A DNA stretch of 13,365 nucleotides. Origin: Bacillota bacterium (GTDB taxonomy: Bacteria; Bacillota; Dethiobacteria; DTU022; JAAZDR01). How positions within the stretch are numbered: the stretch's first letter is position 1; each line of letters begins with the position of its first letter. The stretch lies in the NCBI GenBank assembly GCA_012512705.1, contig JAAZDR010000188.1, forward strand, positions 1 through 13,365, read 5' to 3'. The notes under the pieces are model-generated. The model had not been told where the DNA came from. It made no database searches and saw only the letters and a list, made by a program, of their open reading frames with translations. Positions 1-6,584 of this stretch are shown one piece after another. A program made the position numbers and the translations under genes.

Positions 1-35
1 CAATGAAGGAGAGCCTGCTGCCGCAAAGTAAATAG
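1..35 (+). other. Possible 3' tail of an upstream gene
   Basis: All three forward frames meet a stop within the first 35 bases (TGA at 4-6, TAA at 29-31, TAG at 33-35), so a gene entering from the left on the + strand must end here. The terminator at 86-117 implies that such a gene exists. Too little is visible to choose the frame or name a product. Confidence 0.3.
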
Positions 36-85
36 CCTTGGGCATAAAAAAATAATAATTAGCATAAAGAACGTTTTATTTGCTT

Positions 86-117
86 AAAAAGCAGGGATGA
101 AATTCCTGCTTTTTTTA
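86..117 (+). terminator. Rho-independent terminator of the upstream gene
   Basis: A 10-bp perfect stem, AAAAAGCAGG (86-95) with CCTGCTTTTT (105-114), encloses a 9-base loop and runs into a T tract ending at 116. This is a classic intrinsic terminator on the + strand. The ATG at 97, an in-frame upstream start for the next gene, lies inside this loop, which argues against its use. Confidence 0.85.
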
Positions 118-143
118 TTAGCAAAAAGGGAAATGGTTATAAT
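115..143 (+). promoter_or_regulatory. Candidate promoter for the glycosyltransferase gene
   Basis: A perfect TATAAT lies at 138-143. A weak -35-like TTATTA sits at 115-120, 17 bases upstream. The -10 is 37 bases before the ATG at 181 and just downstream of the preceding terminator, as expected for the promoter of the two-gene unit 181-3951. The -35 is poor, so the call rests mainly on the -10 and its position. Confidence 0.4.
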
Positions 144-180
144 AATATTATCGAAAACTTCACAAGATAGGAGTGTAGGA

Positions 181-1428
181 ATGCGGGTTTTAATGCTCTC
201 CTGGGAATACCCTCCCCATTGTGTGGGAGGATTGGCCCAGCATGTCTATGAACTCTCTGCAGCACTCGCTGAAGAGGGTGTGGAAGTCGCCGTAATAACC
301 GCTGCAGAGAGCGATGCTCTGCCAGCTAGTGAGACTGTTCGAGGAGTAGAGGCGCACCGGGTAAGACCTTACCACGGCGCATCTTTAAATTTTATTACCT
401 GGGCGTTGCAGCTAAACCTGGCGATGTTAGAGAAAGGGATAGTCCTTCTCAGGGAAAAGGAATTCGATATTGTTCATGCCCATGACTGGCTCTCTGCATA
501 TGCAGCGCGGGGGTTGAAGCATGCCTACCATCTGCCGCTGGTAGCTACTATCCATGCCACTGAATATGGACGCAATCATGGGCTACATACTGATGAACAG
601 CGTTTTATCAGCGATATTGAGTGGTGGCTTACCTATGAAGCGTGGCGTGTGATTTGCTGCAGCCAGTATATGCGCGAGGAGCTTCAGCATGTTTTTCATA
701 CACCGGAAGATAAGATCAAAGTGCTTCCCAACGGTATTTTGCCAAAGGCTTACCAGGTTAGTGAACCCGATCGGGGGCTGCGGCGTCGTTTCGCTGCTGA
801 TGACGAGCAGATAGTTTTTTTTGTCGGCCGCCTTGTACAGGAAAAAGGGGTTCAGGTTTTACTAGAAGCTGTCCCCCTAATTATAGAGCAGTTTCCCCGT
901 ACCAAATTTATTATCGCCGGGCGCGGGCCTTATGAAGAGGAACTGCACAGTCACTGTGATCGGCTTGGACTCAGAGAACGGGTGAATTTTACAGGATACA
1001 TTGATGATCGGACCCGTAATCACCTTTACCATTTTGCCGCTTGTGCAGTTTTTCCTAGCCTTTATGAGCCATTTGGGATCGTGGCCCTAGAAGGGATGGC
1101 TGCCCGCACACCAGTAGTTGTAAGCGATACGGGCGGCCTTTCAGAGATAGTTAACCATAACGAAAACGGCTTAAAAGCTTATTGCGGCAATGCCCGCTCC
1201 CTTGCCGATCAGATCAGACGCCTGCTCAGTGATCAAAAGCTGGCCCGGCGGTTAGGCGAAGCGGGCTACCAGACAGTGCTTGAGAACTACAGCTGGCAGG
1301 GGATTGCCCGCAATACGGCTTTAGAATATAAGCGCATTCTGAGTTCTCCGCAGGCGTACCAGTGGCGGAATTCAGCCGCCGCCCCCCGTACCAATCTTTT
1401 TAGCCATTTTGGACGCTATGACCATTAA
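181..1428 (+). CDS. GT4 family glycosyltransferase (glycogen/starch synthase-like)
   Basis: This is a GT-B fold, retaining glycosyltransferase of family GT4, close to the GT4-type glycogen/alpha-glucan synthases. It would act in the cytosol, transferring a sugar from a nucleotide sugar to a growing glycan. The chosen ATG at 181 gives 415 residues and follows an AGGAGTGTAGGA ribosome site; the longer frame from 97 begins inside a terminator loop. The N-terminal half opens with MRVLMLSWEYPP and a Gly-Gly loop at residues 16-17, and has a HAHDW motif around 99-103. The C-terminal half carries the donor-site pair R217 and K222 (GRLVQEKG) and the E-x7-E motif, E296 and E304, in YEPFGIVALEG. There is no membrane segment. 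The next gene starts 27 bases on and encodes a sugar nucleotidyltransferase, so the two probably work together. GT4 enzymes vary in substrate, so the donor and product are unproven. Confidence 0.88.
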   Translation: MRVLMLSWEYPPHCVGGLAQHVYELSAALAEEGVEVAVITAAESDALPASETVRGVEAHRVRPYHGASLNFITWALQLNLAMLEKGIVLLREKEFDIVHAHDWLSAYAARGLKHAYHLPLVATIHATEYGRNHGLHTDEQRFISDIEWWLTYEAWRVICCSQYMREELQHVFHTPEDKIKVLPNGILPKAYQVSEPDRGLRRRFAADDEQIVFFVGRLVQEKGVQVLLEAVPLIIEQFPRTKFIIAGRGPYEEELHSHCDRLGLRERVNFTGYIDDRTRNHLYHFAACAVFPSLYEPFGIVALEGMAARTPVVVSDTGGLSEIVNHNENGLKAYCGNARSLADQIRRLLSDQKLARRLGEAGYQTVLENYSWQGIARNTALEYKRILSSPQAYQWRNSAAAPRTNLFSHFGRYDH

Positions 1429-1455
1429 ATTCAACAGCAAAAGAGAAGGAGTGAG

Positions 1456-3951
1456 GTGTCCTTGAAGGTAATTATTATGGCCGGAGGCGAAGGAGCCCGT
1501 TTGCGCCCGCTCACATGCGATCGCCCAAAACCGATGGTTCCGGTAATGGATCGGCCGATGATGGAATACATTATCGAGCTTTTGAAAGCGCACAACCTTA
1601 CGGATATCGGGGTTACGCTACAATATCTCCCGCAGGCGATCAAAGATCATTTTGCCGACGGTGCAGACTTTGGCGTTAAACTGCGATATTTTATTGAGGA
1701 TAAACCCCTGGGGACAGCAGGCAGTGTTAAAAATGCCTCTTCTTTTTTGAATGAGACTTTCCTGGTAATCAGCGGCGATGCCCTTACCGATTTTGATCTG
1801 GATCGGGCAATTGATTTCCACCGCCGTAAAGGGGCGCTGGCAACCCTCGTGCTCACTTCCGTAGAAAACCCCCTGGAGTACGGGGTCGTAATTACCGATC
1901 AAGAAGGGCGGATTAAAAGATTTTTAGAAAAGCCCGGCTGGGGAGAGGTCTTTAGTGATACGGTAAATACAGGCATATATATTTTAGAACCGGAAGTGCT
2001 GGATGATATTGAGCCGGACGTTCCTTTTGATTTCAGCAAGGATCTGTTTCCTCTTCTGCTCAAAAGGGGCGCCCCCTTATTCGGTTGTGTTCTCCCCGGA
2101 TACTGGTGCGATATCGGCAATCTTGCCCAGTATCAACAAGCACATATCGACATCCTGCAGGGTAAAATAGCCTTGAATTTAGCAGCTGATGAGCTGGAGA
2201 GAGGGATCTGGCTCGGGAGAGGTGCGGATGTTGCACCTGATGCTGTTTTACGAGCCCCGGTCTATATCGGGTCGGGGACAAAAATAGATACAGGGGTGAC
2301 GATCGCTGACTGCAGCGTTATCGGTTCGCGCAACCTCATTGATAGCGGTGCTTCCGTGAAGCGTGGGATAACCTGGCCCAATGTTCGTATTGGCCGTGGG
2401 GCGCATTTGCGTGGCGGGATTCTTTGCAACCAGGCACAGTTATCTTCCCGTGCCGCTGTCTATGAAGGGGCTGTTGTTGGCGATCGATCGGTGATCGAAG
2501 AAGATGCAGTGATCAAGCCTGATGTCAAAATCTGGCCCTACAAGAGGGTGGAAAGCGGTGCTGTCCAACGCCAGAGTTTGATCTGGGGAACAAGAGCCCC
2601 ACGCACTTTATTTGGCAGCGATGGGATTAAGGGTGAGGTAAATAAAGACATTACGCCAGAATTAGCGGCAAAGCTTGGTGCAGCCTATGGTTCCCTGTTA
2701 GAAAAAGGTGCGGTGGTCACGAGCAGCGATCACTGGAAAGCTTCGCGGATGCTCAAGGAGGCACTTACTGCCGGGCTGCTCTCTTCCGGGATCAAAGTCT
2801 ATGATGCAGGAAACCAGCTTATGCCCGCGGCCCGCTATGCTGTAACCGCTGTCGGTGCCCAGGGAGGTGTTCATATTCAGCTTTCTACAGAGGATGATGA
2901 CGATTCCATTCAGCTGCGTTTTCTCGATGCCGAGGGACTAAATCAACCACGAAGCTGGGAACGGAAAATTGAACAGATCTTTATGCGGGAAGATTTTAAG
3001 CGTATTAAAGGCACGGACGTTGCGGAGACGGTATTTGTCCCCAATTTTCTCCAGCACTACACGGAACAGCTTCTACAAAAGGTAGACAAGAGAGCGGTTG
3101 CCAATGCCGGCCTTAAGATTGTCCTCGGTTATCCTGGATCCCTGCTGGAGGAATGTTTCCTGCCAATTTTGCAGCGTCTTGGCTGCCAGGTAATAACTTT
3201 AAATCTAAATTCTCCAATAGATGAGAAGCCTTTTTCCTTCAAGACCCTTTGTCAAAGGCGCAGCGGGGTGATCGCTACGATCCGCGCTCTTGAGGCGGAC
3301 CTGGGGATGATCATGGATCCGAATGCTGAGCGGATGCTTCTCTTTACAGAAGAAGGCCAGGCAATCGAAGGAGAGCTCTATAATGCCCTGCTTTCTCTCC
3401 TGATATTGAGAACAAACGGAGGAGGAACTGTAGCCGTTCCAGTAACAGCATCGAATGCTATAGAAAAAATTGCTGCTGCTAACCGCGGTAAAGTTCGGCG
3501 GACGAAAACAGCGCCGCGCTACCTCATGGAGACCTTAAGAAAAGAAGGAGCAAAGGGAAAAGTCAATCATTTTCAGCTTTCCTTTGATGCTCTCGCTGCT
3601 GCAATCATGCTGTTGGAGTATATGGCCAAAGAAAGAACCTCCCTGTCAGCACTTTTACGGGAAATCCCGGATATACACCAACGGAAAAAGGAGATCCCCT
3701 GTCCTTGGGAGGAAAAAGGTCATGTTATGCGCCGTCTGATTGAAGAGGCGCCTCCAGAAGGGGTAGAGATGATCGACGGTCTTAAAGTTCACCACCCCCA
3801 GGGCTGGGCTTTGGTCCTCCCTGATCCGGAGAAGCCCTCATACCATGTCTATGGGGAAGGCTACTCGGAGGAGATATCAGAATCCCTTACTGATTTTTAT
3901 GTGAAAAAAATCAAAGCCCTGCAGCAGAAGGAAGAAGCAAAAATGAGATAG
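1456..3951 (+). CDS. Sugar-1-phosphate nucleotidyltransferase / hexapeptide repeat / degenerate phosphomannomutase fusion
   Basis: This 831-residue protein resembles the mannose-1-phosphate guanylyltransferase fusions found in Firmicutes and cyanobacteria. Residues 1-235 are an RmlA-like nucleotidyltransferase: GGEGARLRPLT at 10-20, the KPMVPV segment at 25-30, SGDALTDFD at 106-114 and an EKP motif at 158-160. Residues 250-370 hold left-handed beta-helix hexapeptide repeats. Residues 385-820 align in layout with the alpha-D-phosphohexomutases, but the signature loops are gone: the SHNP serine loop reads STEDDDD (477-483), the metal loop DGDxDR reads DPNAER (621-626), the GEESGH loop is missing near 703-708, and the phosphate loop RPSGTEP reads LPDPEKP (788-794). 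The transferase half looks active; the mutase half probably does not catalyse. GTG 1456 follows AAGGAG; TTG 1462 is an alternative start. GDP-mannose versus another nucleotide sugar cannot be decided here. Confidence 0.85.
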   Translation: MSLKVIIMAGGEGARLRPLTCDRPKPMVPVMDRPMMEYIIELLKAHNLTDIGVTLQYLPQAIKDHFADGADFGVKLRYFIEDKPLGTAGSVKNASSFLNETFLVISGDALTDFDLDRAIDFHRRKGALATLVLTSVENPLEYGVVITDQEGRIKRFLEKPGWGEVFSDTVNTGIYILEPEVLDDIEPDVPFDFSKDLFPLLLKRGAPLFGCVLPGYWCDIGNLAQYQQAHIDILQGKIALNLAADELERGIWLGRGADVAPDAVLRAPVYIGSGTKIDTGVTIADCSVIGSRNLIDSGASVKRGITWPNVRIGRGAHLRGGILCNQAQLSSRAAVYEGAVVGDRSVIEEDAVIKPDVKIWPYKRVESGAVQRQSLIWGTRAPRTLFGSDGIKGEVNKDITPELAAKLGAAYGSLLEKGAVVTSSDHWKASRMLKEALTAGLLSSGIKVYDAGNQLMPAARYAVTAVGAQGGVHIQLSTEDDDDSIQLRFLDAEGLNQPRSWERKIEQIFMREDFKRIKGTDVAETVFVPNFLQHYTEQLLQKVDKRAVANAGLKIVLGYPGSLLEECFLPILQRLGCQVITLNLNSPIDEKPFSFKTLCQRRSGVIATIRALEADLGMIMDPNAERMLLFTEEGQAIEGELYNALLSLLILRTNGGGTVAVPVTASNAIEKIAAANRGKVRRTKTAPRYLMETLRKEGAKGKVNHFQLSFDALAAAIMLLEYMAKERTSLSALLREIPDIHQRKKEIPCPWEEKGHVMRRLIEEAPPEGVEMIDGLKVHHPQGWALVLPDPEKPSYHVYGEGYSEEISESLTDFYVKKIKALQQKEEAKMR

Positions 3952-3962
3952 TAAATTAGACT

Positions 3963-3997
3963 AAGGCGGGGCAAAAAGATTTGAAAAACCCCGCCTT
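3963..3997. terminator. Hairpin terminator between convergent genes, possibly bidirectional
   Basis: A 9-bp GC-rich stem, AAGGCGGGG (3963-3971) with CCCCGCCTT (3989-3997), encloses a 17-base AT-rich loop. It lies 11 bases after the stop of the fusion gene and 14 bases from the end of the convergent minus-strand gene. The T tracts are short on both sides, so efficiency may be moderate, but the position suits a shared terminator. Confidence 0.7.
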
Positions 3998-4011
3998 TAG
4001 TAACTTGGTCA

Positions 4012-4893
4012 TTATAGTTCGATACCAATCATCTTCGCCGGATTATCACGCGTCATCATTTTAATATCTGCTTCATCAATGCCCAGCTTAAGCATCTCAT
4101 ATATAAAGTTTTCCATAGAAATCACTGGTTCAGGGTTGATAACTTGCCCGCTATCTGTGCTCATTATCGTATGCTCAGGCCCAACAGCCCGAATAGCATC
4201 AGCAATAACCGAAGGAGGGATCGGGTTTTTCATCTGGTGTGTTGTGTCGTTGACCACATGCTCCACCATTGCTCCCCTAGCAACAATATCTTTCATCTCT
4301 TGTATTGTATATGCTTCCATCGGGGATGTCGGGTGGGTGACGACTAACCTTTCCACGCCGCTCTTCTTCGCTTCTGTAATCAGAATAAATGCCTCCTCAA
4401 CGGAAATATGTCCGGTGGCCAGTATAGCGTCCGCTTCGGCAACGGCGTCAATTATTTCCTTTACTTCATCTTTTAACGTTTTGTCATCGTTGATAATACT
4501 AATCCCTTGAAGATCGCCTTTTAGCAGTTTGGCAAACATCGGCACATTATCTACCGCCTTGAGATAATGCTGTGCGTTTATGGTCGGCATCCAGATTTCT
4601 TTTGCTCCCATGCGCAAGGCAGTTCTAACGGCCTCGGGGTTAAGCCCACCTACGGAATAGTTAAGTGCTAACCCGCCAAAAACTGGGAAACCGGTTACAA
4701 AGTTGGCAAGAAATGCTCTTGCAGCAGTAGATTCCACATGGCTCTTTAGTAAAACTGCGCTCATACCAGCGGCTTTGGCGCGCTCAGCAATCTCGATATC
4801 GTTCATCGGACGGGGGAAAATATCAGGACCGGGATGAATATGGAAATCGATTGCGCCTTTAATTAATTCTTTGGCCTTTTGTCTTAGCTCCAT
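4012..4893 (-). CDS. DUF6282-type metal-dependent hydrolase (amidohydrolase-like TIM barrel)
   Basis: This 293-residue protein matches the DUF6282 type of metallo-dependent hydrolase; the substrate of that group is not known to me. The metal-site pattern of the amidohydrolase superfamily is visible: HxH at H18 and H20 (IDFHIHPGPD), H52 in KSHVES, H162 in ATGHIS, H187 in VTHPTS, and an aspartate at D247 in STDSGQ. It ends with NPAKMIG, a common C-terminal pattern in amidohydrolases. No signal peptide or membrane segment is present, so it is likely cytosolic. The ATG at 4893 follows a GAGGTGAGG ribosome site. The gene points away from the TrmB/AOR operon and shares its intergenic region, which hints at common control, though this is an inference. 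A hydrolytic or lactonase-like role would fit, but no reaction can be assigned. Confidence 0.8.
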   Translation of the reverse strand: MELRQKAKELIKGAIDFHIHPGPDIFPRPMNDIEIAERAKAAGMSAVLLKSHVESTAARAFLANFVTGFPVFGGLALNYSVGGLNPEAVRTALRMGAKEIWMPTINAQHYLKAVDNVPMFAKLLKGDLQGISIINDDKTLKDEVKEIIDAVAEADAILATGHISVEEAFILITEAKKSGVERLVVTHPTSPMEAYTIQEMKDIVARGAMVEHVVNDTTHQMKNPIPPSVIADAIRAVGPEHTIMSTDSGQVINPEPVISMENFIYEMLKLGIDEADIKMMTRDNPAKMIGIEL

Positions 4894-4977
4894 TTACCTC
4901 ACCTCTTATAATTTTTTTTGCCTATCGCCAAAACTCATGCATACTGTATTGTGCTGGCCCAGCTGATATTGACCAGC

Positions 4978-5008
4978 AATTTTGCTTTTTATTATATCAT
5001 GCAAAATT
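4978..5008. repeat. 8-bp inverted repeat around the hydrolase promoter (candidate operator)
   Basis: AATTTTGC (4978-4985) and GCAAAATT (5001-5008) are perfect inverted arms separated by 15 bases. The spacer contains the -10 box of the minus-strand promoter, so a dimeric protein bound here would block or shape transcription of the hydrolase gene. There is no T tract consistent with a terminator in the proper place. The surrounding DNA is AT-rich, so chance is possible. Confidence 0.4.
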
Positions 5009-5019
5009 TATCAAAACAA
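4991..5019 (-). promoter_or_regulatory. Extended -10 promoter for the DUF6282 hydrolase gene
   Basis: Read on the minus strand, TGATATAAT (4999 down to 4991) is a perfect extended -10 element, TGnTATAAT. A -35-like TTGTTT lies at 5019-5014 with a 17-base spacer. Transcription would start near 4984, giving a leader of about 90 bases before the ATG at 4893. Confidence 0.6.
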
Positions 5020-5115
5020 TTTCTAAGTGAGAATTTTTTGTTTTTACTTATTAATCCATTTTTTTTAAATTGACTTTTTATTTCGGCAGGAATTTCTAAA
5101 AATAGAACGAATATA

Positions 5116-5149
5116 TAACTACAAAGGTTAATAGTAACTATAGTAGTTA
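5116..5149. promoter_or_regulatory. Candidate operator upstream of the TrmB regulator gene
   Basis: TAACTA (5135-5140), a TAG spacer and TAGTTA (5144-5149) form a perfect 15-bp palindrome. An extra TAACTAC half-site lies at 5116-5122 and pairs equally well with GTAGTTA at 5143-5149. The palindrome ends 35 bases before the start codon at 5185, a usual place for an autoregulatory site. A TTGACT at 5070-5075 could be the -35 of the promoter, but no convincing -10 follows it (TTTCTA at 17 bases). The role is inferred from symmetry and position only; the AT-rich context adds chance. Confidence 0.4.
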
Positions 5150-5184
5150 ATATTGATTAATCGAACGTCAAGGAGGAACTTTTT

Positions 5185-6024
5185 ATGTCCCGCAATGAAA
5201 GAATTATCGCCCAGCTAAAGCAGTTTGGAATGACGGAGTATGAATCAAAGGCCTATATAGGACTCCTTAAGAACAGCCCCGTAACAAGATACGAATTGGC
5301 CAAAAATTCCGGTGTGCCGCTACCCAAGATTTATGAGACATTGGATAAGATGGTTGCTAATGGATGGGTTTTAGCGATCGACAGTGATCCTCAGAAGTAT
5401 GTTCCCCTTGATATTGATGATTTTCTCTTCCTTTTTGAAAAAAAATTTGAAAGCGCTCTCTCTGAGCTTCGCCAGGAACTGCCGCTGCTGGCGGAAAACA
5501 AAGCCAGCTACATTTGGAATATTAATGAATACCAAAAGGTTCTTGATATAGCGGCAGCAATGATTGATGAAGCAAAGGAGAGTATTTATCTTTCCATCTG
5601 GGAAGATGAGGCTGCGCTTCTAAAGGACAATCTGCAAAAAAGTGTTGTTCGCGGGGTTCAGATTGCAGCGATCACCTATGGCGAATTCCTGCTCGAAGGG
5701 TGTACCACTTACAGCCACGGTATTAAAGATACTCTCTTAAAAGAAAAAAGAAGGGGCTTGTCGGTTGTTGTCGATAACAGCCGTGCAGTTGGCGGCTGGG
5801 CTGACTTAGATCATAACGAAGAGGATTGGTACGGAGTCTGGACGGGAAATAAAGGCTTGATTCAGCAGACGCGGGAGTATATTAAACACGATATCTATAT
5901 ATGGAAGATTTTTAAGAGGTTTCGAGACGAGATCGAAGCTACTTTTGGTAATGATTTGCAGCTGCTGCGCAATGTTATGGAAGATCGGGAAACCATTAGG
6001 GAAAATCAGGGGGTGCTGAAGTGA
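5185..6024 (+). CDS. TrmB-family transcriptional regulator
   Basis: This 279-residue protein has the TrmB architecture. A winged helix-turn-helix lies at residues 5-75, with the typical run FGMTEYESKAY followed by ELAKNSGVPLPKIYETL and a DNA wing near 60-72. A short coiled-coil-like helix spans about 80-105, and a PLD-like effector domain covers about 110-250 (IYLSIWEDE, TYSHGIKDTLL, VVVDNSRAVGG). Known TrmB proteins sense sugars or other metabolites and act as repressors or activators; the ligand here is unknown. The ATG at 5185 follows AAGGAGG (5170-5176) at an ideal 8-base spacing. Its stop overlaps the start of the ferredoxin-like gene by 4 bases (GTGA, 6021-6024), so the regulator is co-transcribed and probably translationally coupled with the AOR genes. 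It most likely controls this operon, and perhaps the divergent hydrolase gene as well. Confidence 0.9.
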   Translation: MSRNERIIAQLKQFGMTEYESKAYIGLLKNSPVTRYELAKNSGVPLPKIYETLDKMVANGWVLAIDSDPQKYVPLDIDDFLFLFEKKFESALSELRQELPLLAENKASYIWNINEYQKVLDIAAAMIDEAKESIYLSIWEDEAALLKDNLQKSVVRGVQIAAITYGEFLLEGCTTYSHGIKDTLLKEKRRGLSVVVDNSRAVGGWADLDHNEEDWYGVWTGNKGLIQQTREYIKHDIYIWKIFKRFRDEIEATFGNDLQLLRNVMEDRETIRENQGVLK

Positions 6025-6584
6025 AAAAAGCAGTGGCCAAACCCAAACTACCGCTCAGGGTTGAATACCAACCTACACCCGAAAAGCTGGAGGGATGGTG
6101 TGCAGGGTGTCGGTTGTGTGAGGTGCTCTGCTCGTTGCAGAATATCGGTATTTGTAATCCCAAAGCTTCAAGAATCAGGGTTATTTCCTGGCAACCCAGT
6201 GTCGATGTTCCGGTGACCTGCAGGCAGTGTAAGGATCCTTTATGCGCCGAGGTTTGTCCAGTGGATGCCTTTGTTGAAACAGCTATTGAAGGTGTATTGA
6301 GGGTTGAACCAGAGCAGTGCATCGGATGTGGTGCCTGCGCTGAAGCCTGCCCCTTTGGGGCAATAAGTATTGACCCCTCTACAGGGCTCGCAGGAAAATG
6401 CGACCTCTGCGGGGGTGAGCCGATTTGTATAGAATATTGTCCGGCTGATGTGTTGAAGCTGCTTACTAGTGAATCAAACAGGCAGGAAAAGATGGAGCAG
6501 TGGGCGAGAGTTGTCCAGGAACAAAAAGAAAAGGCGGAAACGGTATTGAGGGAAATAGCTGCAGGGAGTGAACAAAATGGTTAA
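6021..6584 (+). CDS. Four-cluster ferredoxin-like electron-transfer subunit of the AOR
   Basis: This 187-residue protein is of the HycB/AorB-like iron-sulfur type. Sixteen cysteines form four [4Fe-4S] sites: C27/C30/C33/C37, C67/C70/C75/C79, C100/C103/C106/C110 (CIGCGACAEACP) and C127/C130/C136/C140. A 17th cysteine, C45, is outside the motifs. The last 40 residues are charged and helical. There is no twin-arginine or Sec signal, so it should be cytosolic. It would carry electrons between the adjacent tungstoenzyme and a soluble acceptor, as the small subunit does in multi-subunit AOR relatives. GTG 6021 overlaps the TrmB stop and has AGGGGG seven bases upstream; its own end overlaps the AOR start by 8 bases. 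No FAD-binding subunit like the third one of AorABC is encoded alongside, so the acceptor is unclear. Confidence 0.9.
   Translation: MKKAVAKPKLPLRVEYQPTPEKLEGWCAGCRLCEVLCSLQNIGICNPKASRIRVISWQPSVDVPVTCRQCKDPLCAEVCPVDAFVETAIEGVLRVEPEQCIGCGACAEACPFGAISIDPSTGLAGKCDLCGGEPICIEYCPADVLKLLTSESNRQEKMEQWARVVQEQKEKAETVLREIAAGSEQNG

Noticed and set aside
97..180. Upstream extension of the glycosyltransferase frame from ATG 97
   Set aside because: The ATG lies in the loop of an intrinsic terminator, the added 28 residues do not resemble the family, and ATG 181 has a good ribosome site and a standard family N-terminus.
4079..4510. 143-codon + strand ORF
   Set aside because: It is antisense to the well-supported DUF6282 hydrolase gene, has no ribosome site of note, and its low-complexity Ser/Ile-rich translation is typical of a shadow frame.
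5018..5107. AATTTCTAA repeated at 5018-5026 and 5091-5099, 73 bases apart, each followed by AGAA
   Set aside because: In a 291-base stretch this rich in A and T a 9-base repeat is expected about once by chance, and the distance to AGAA differs between copies.
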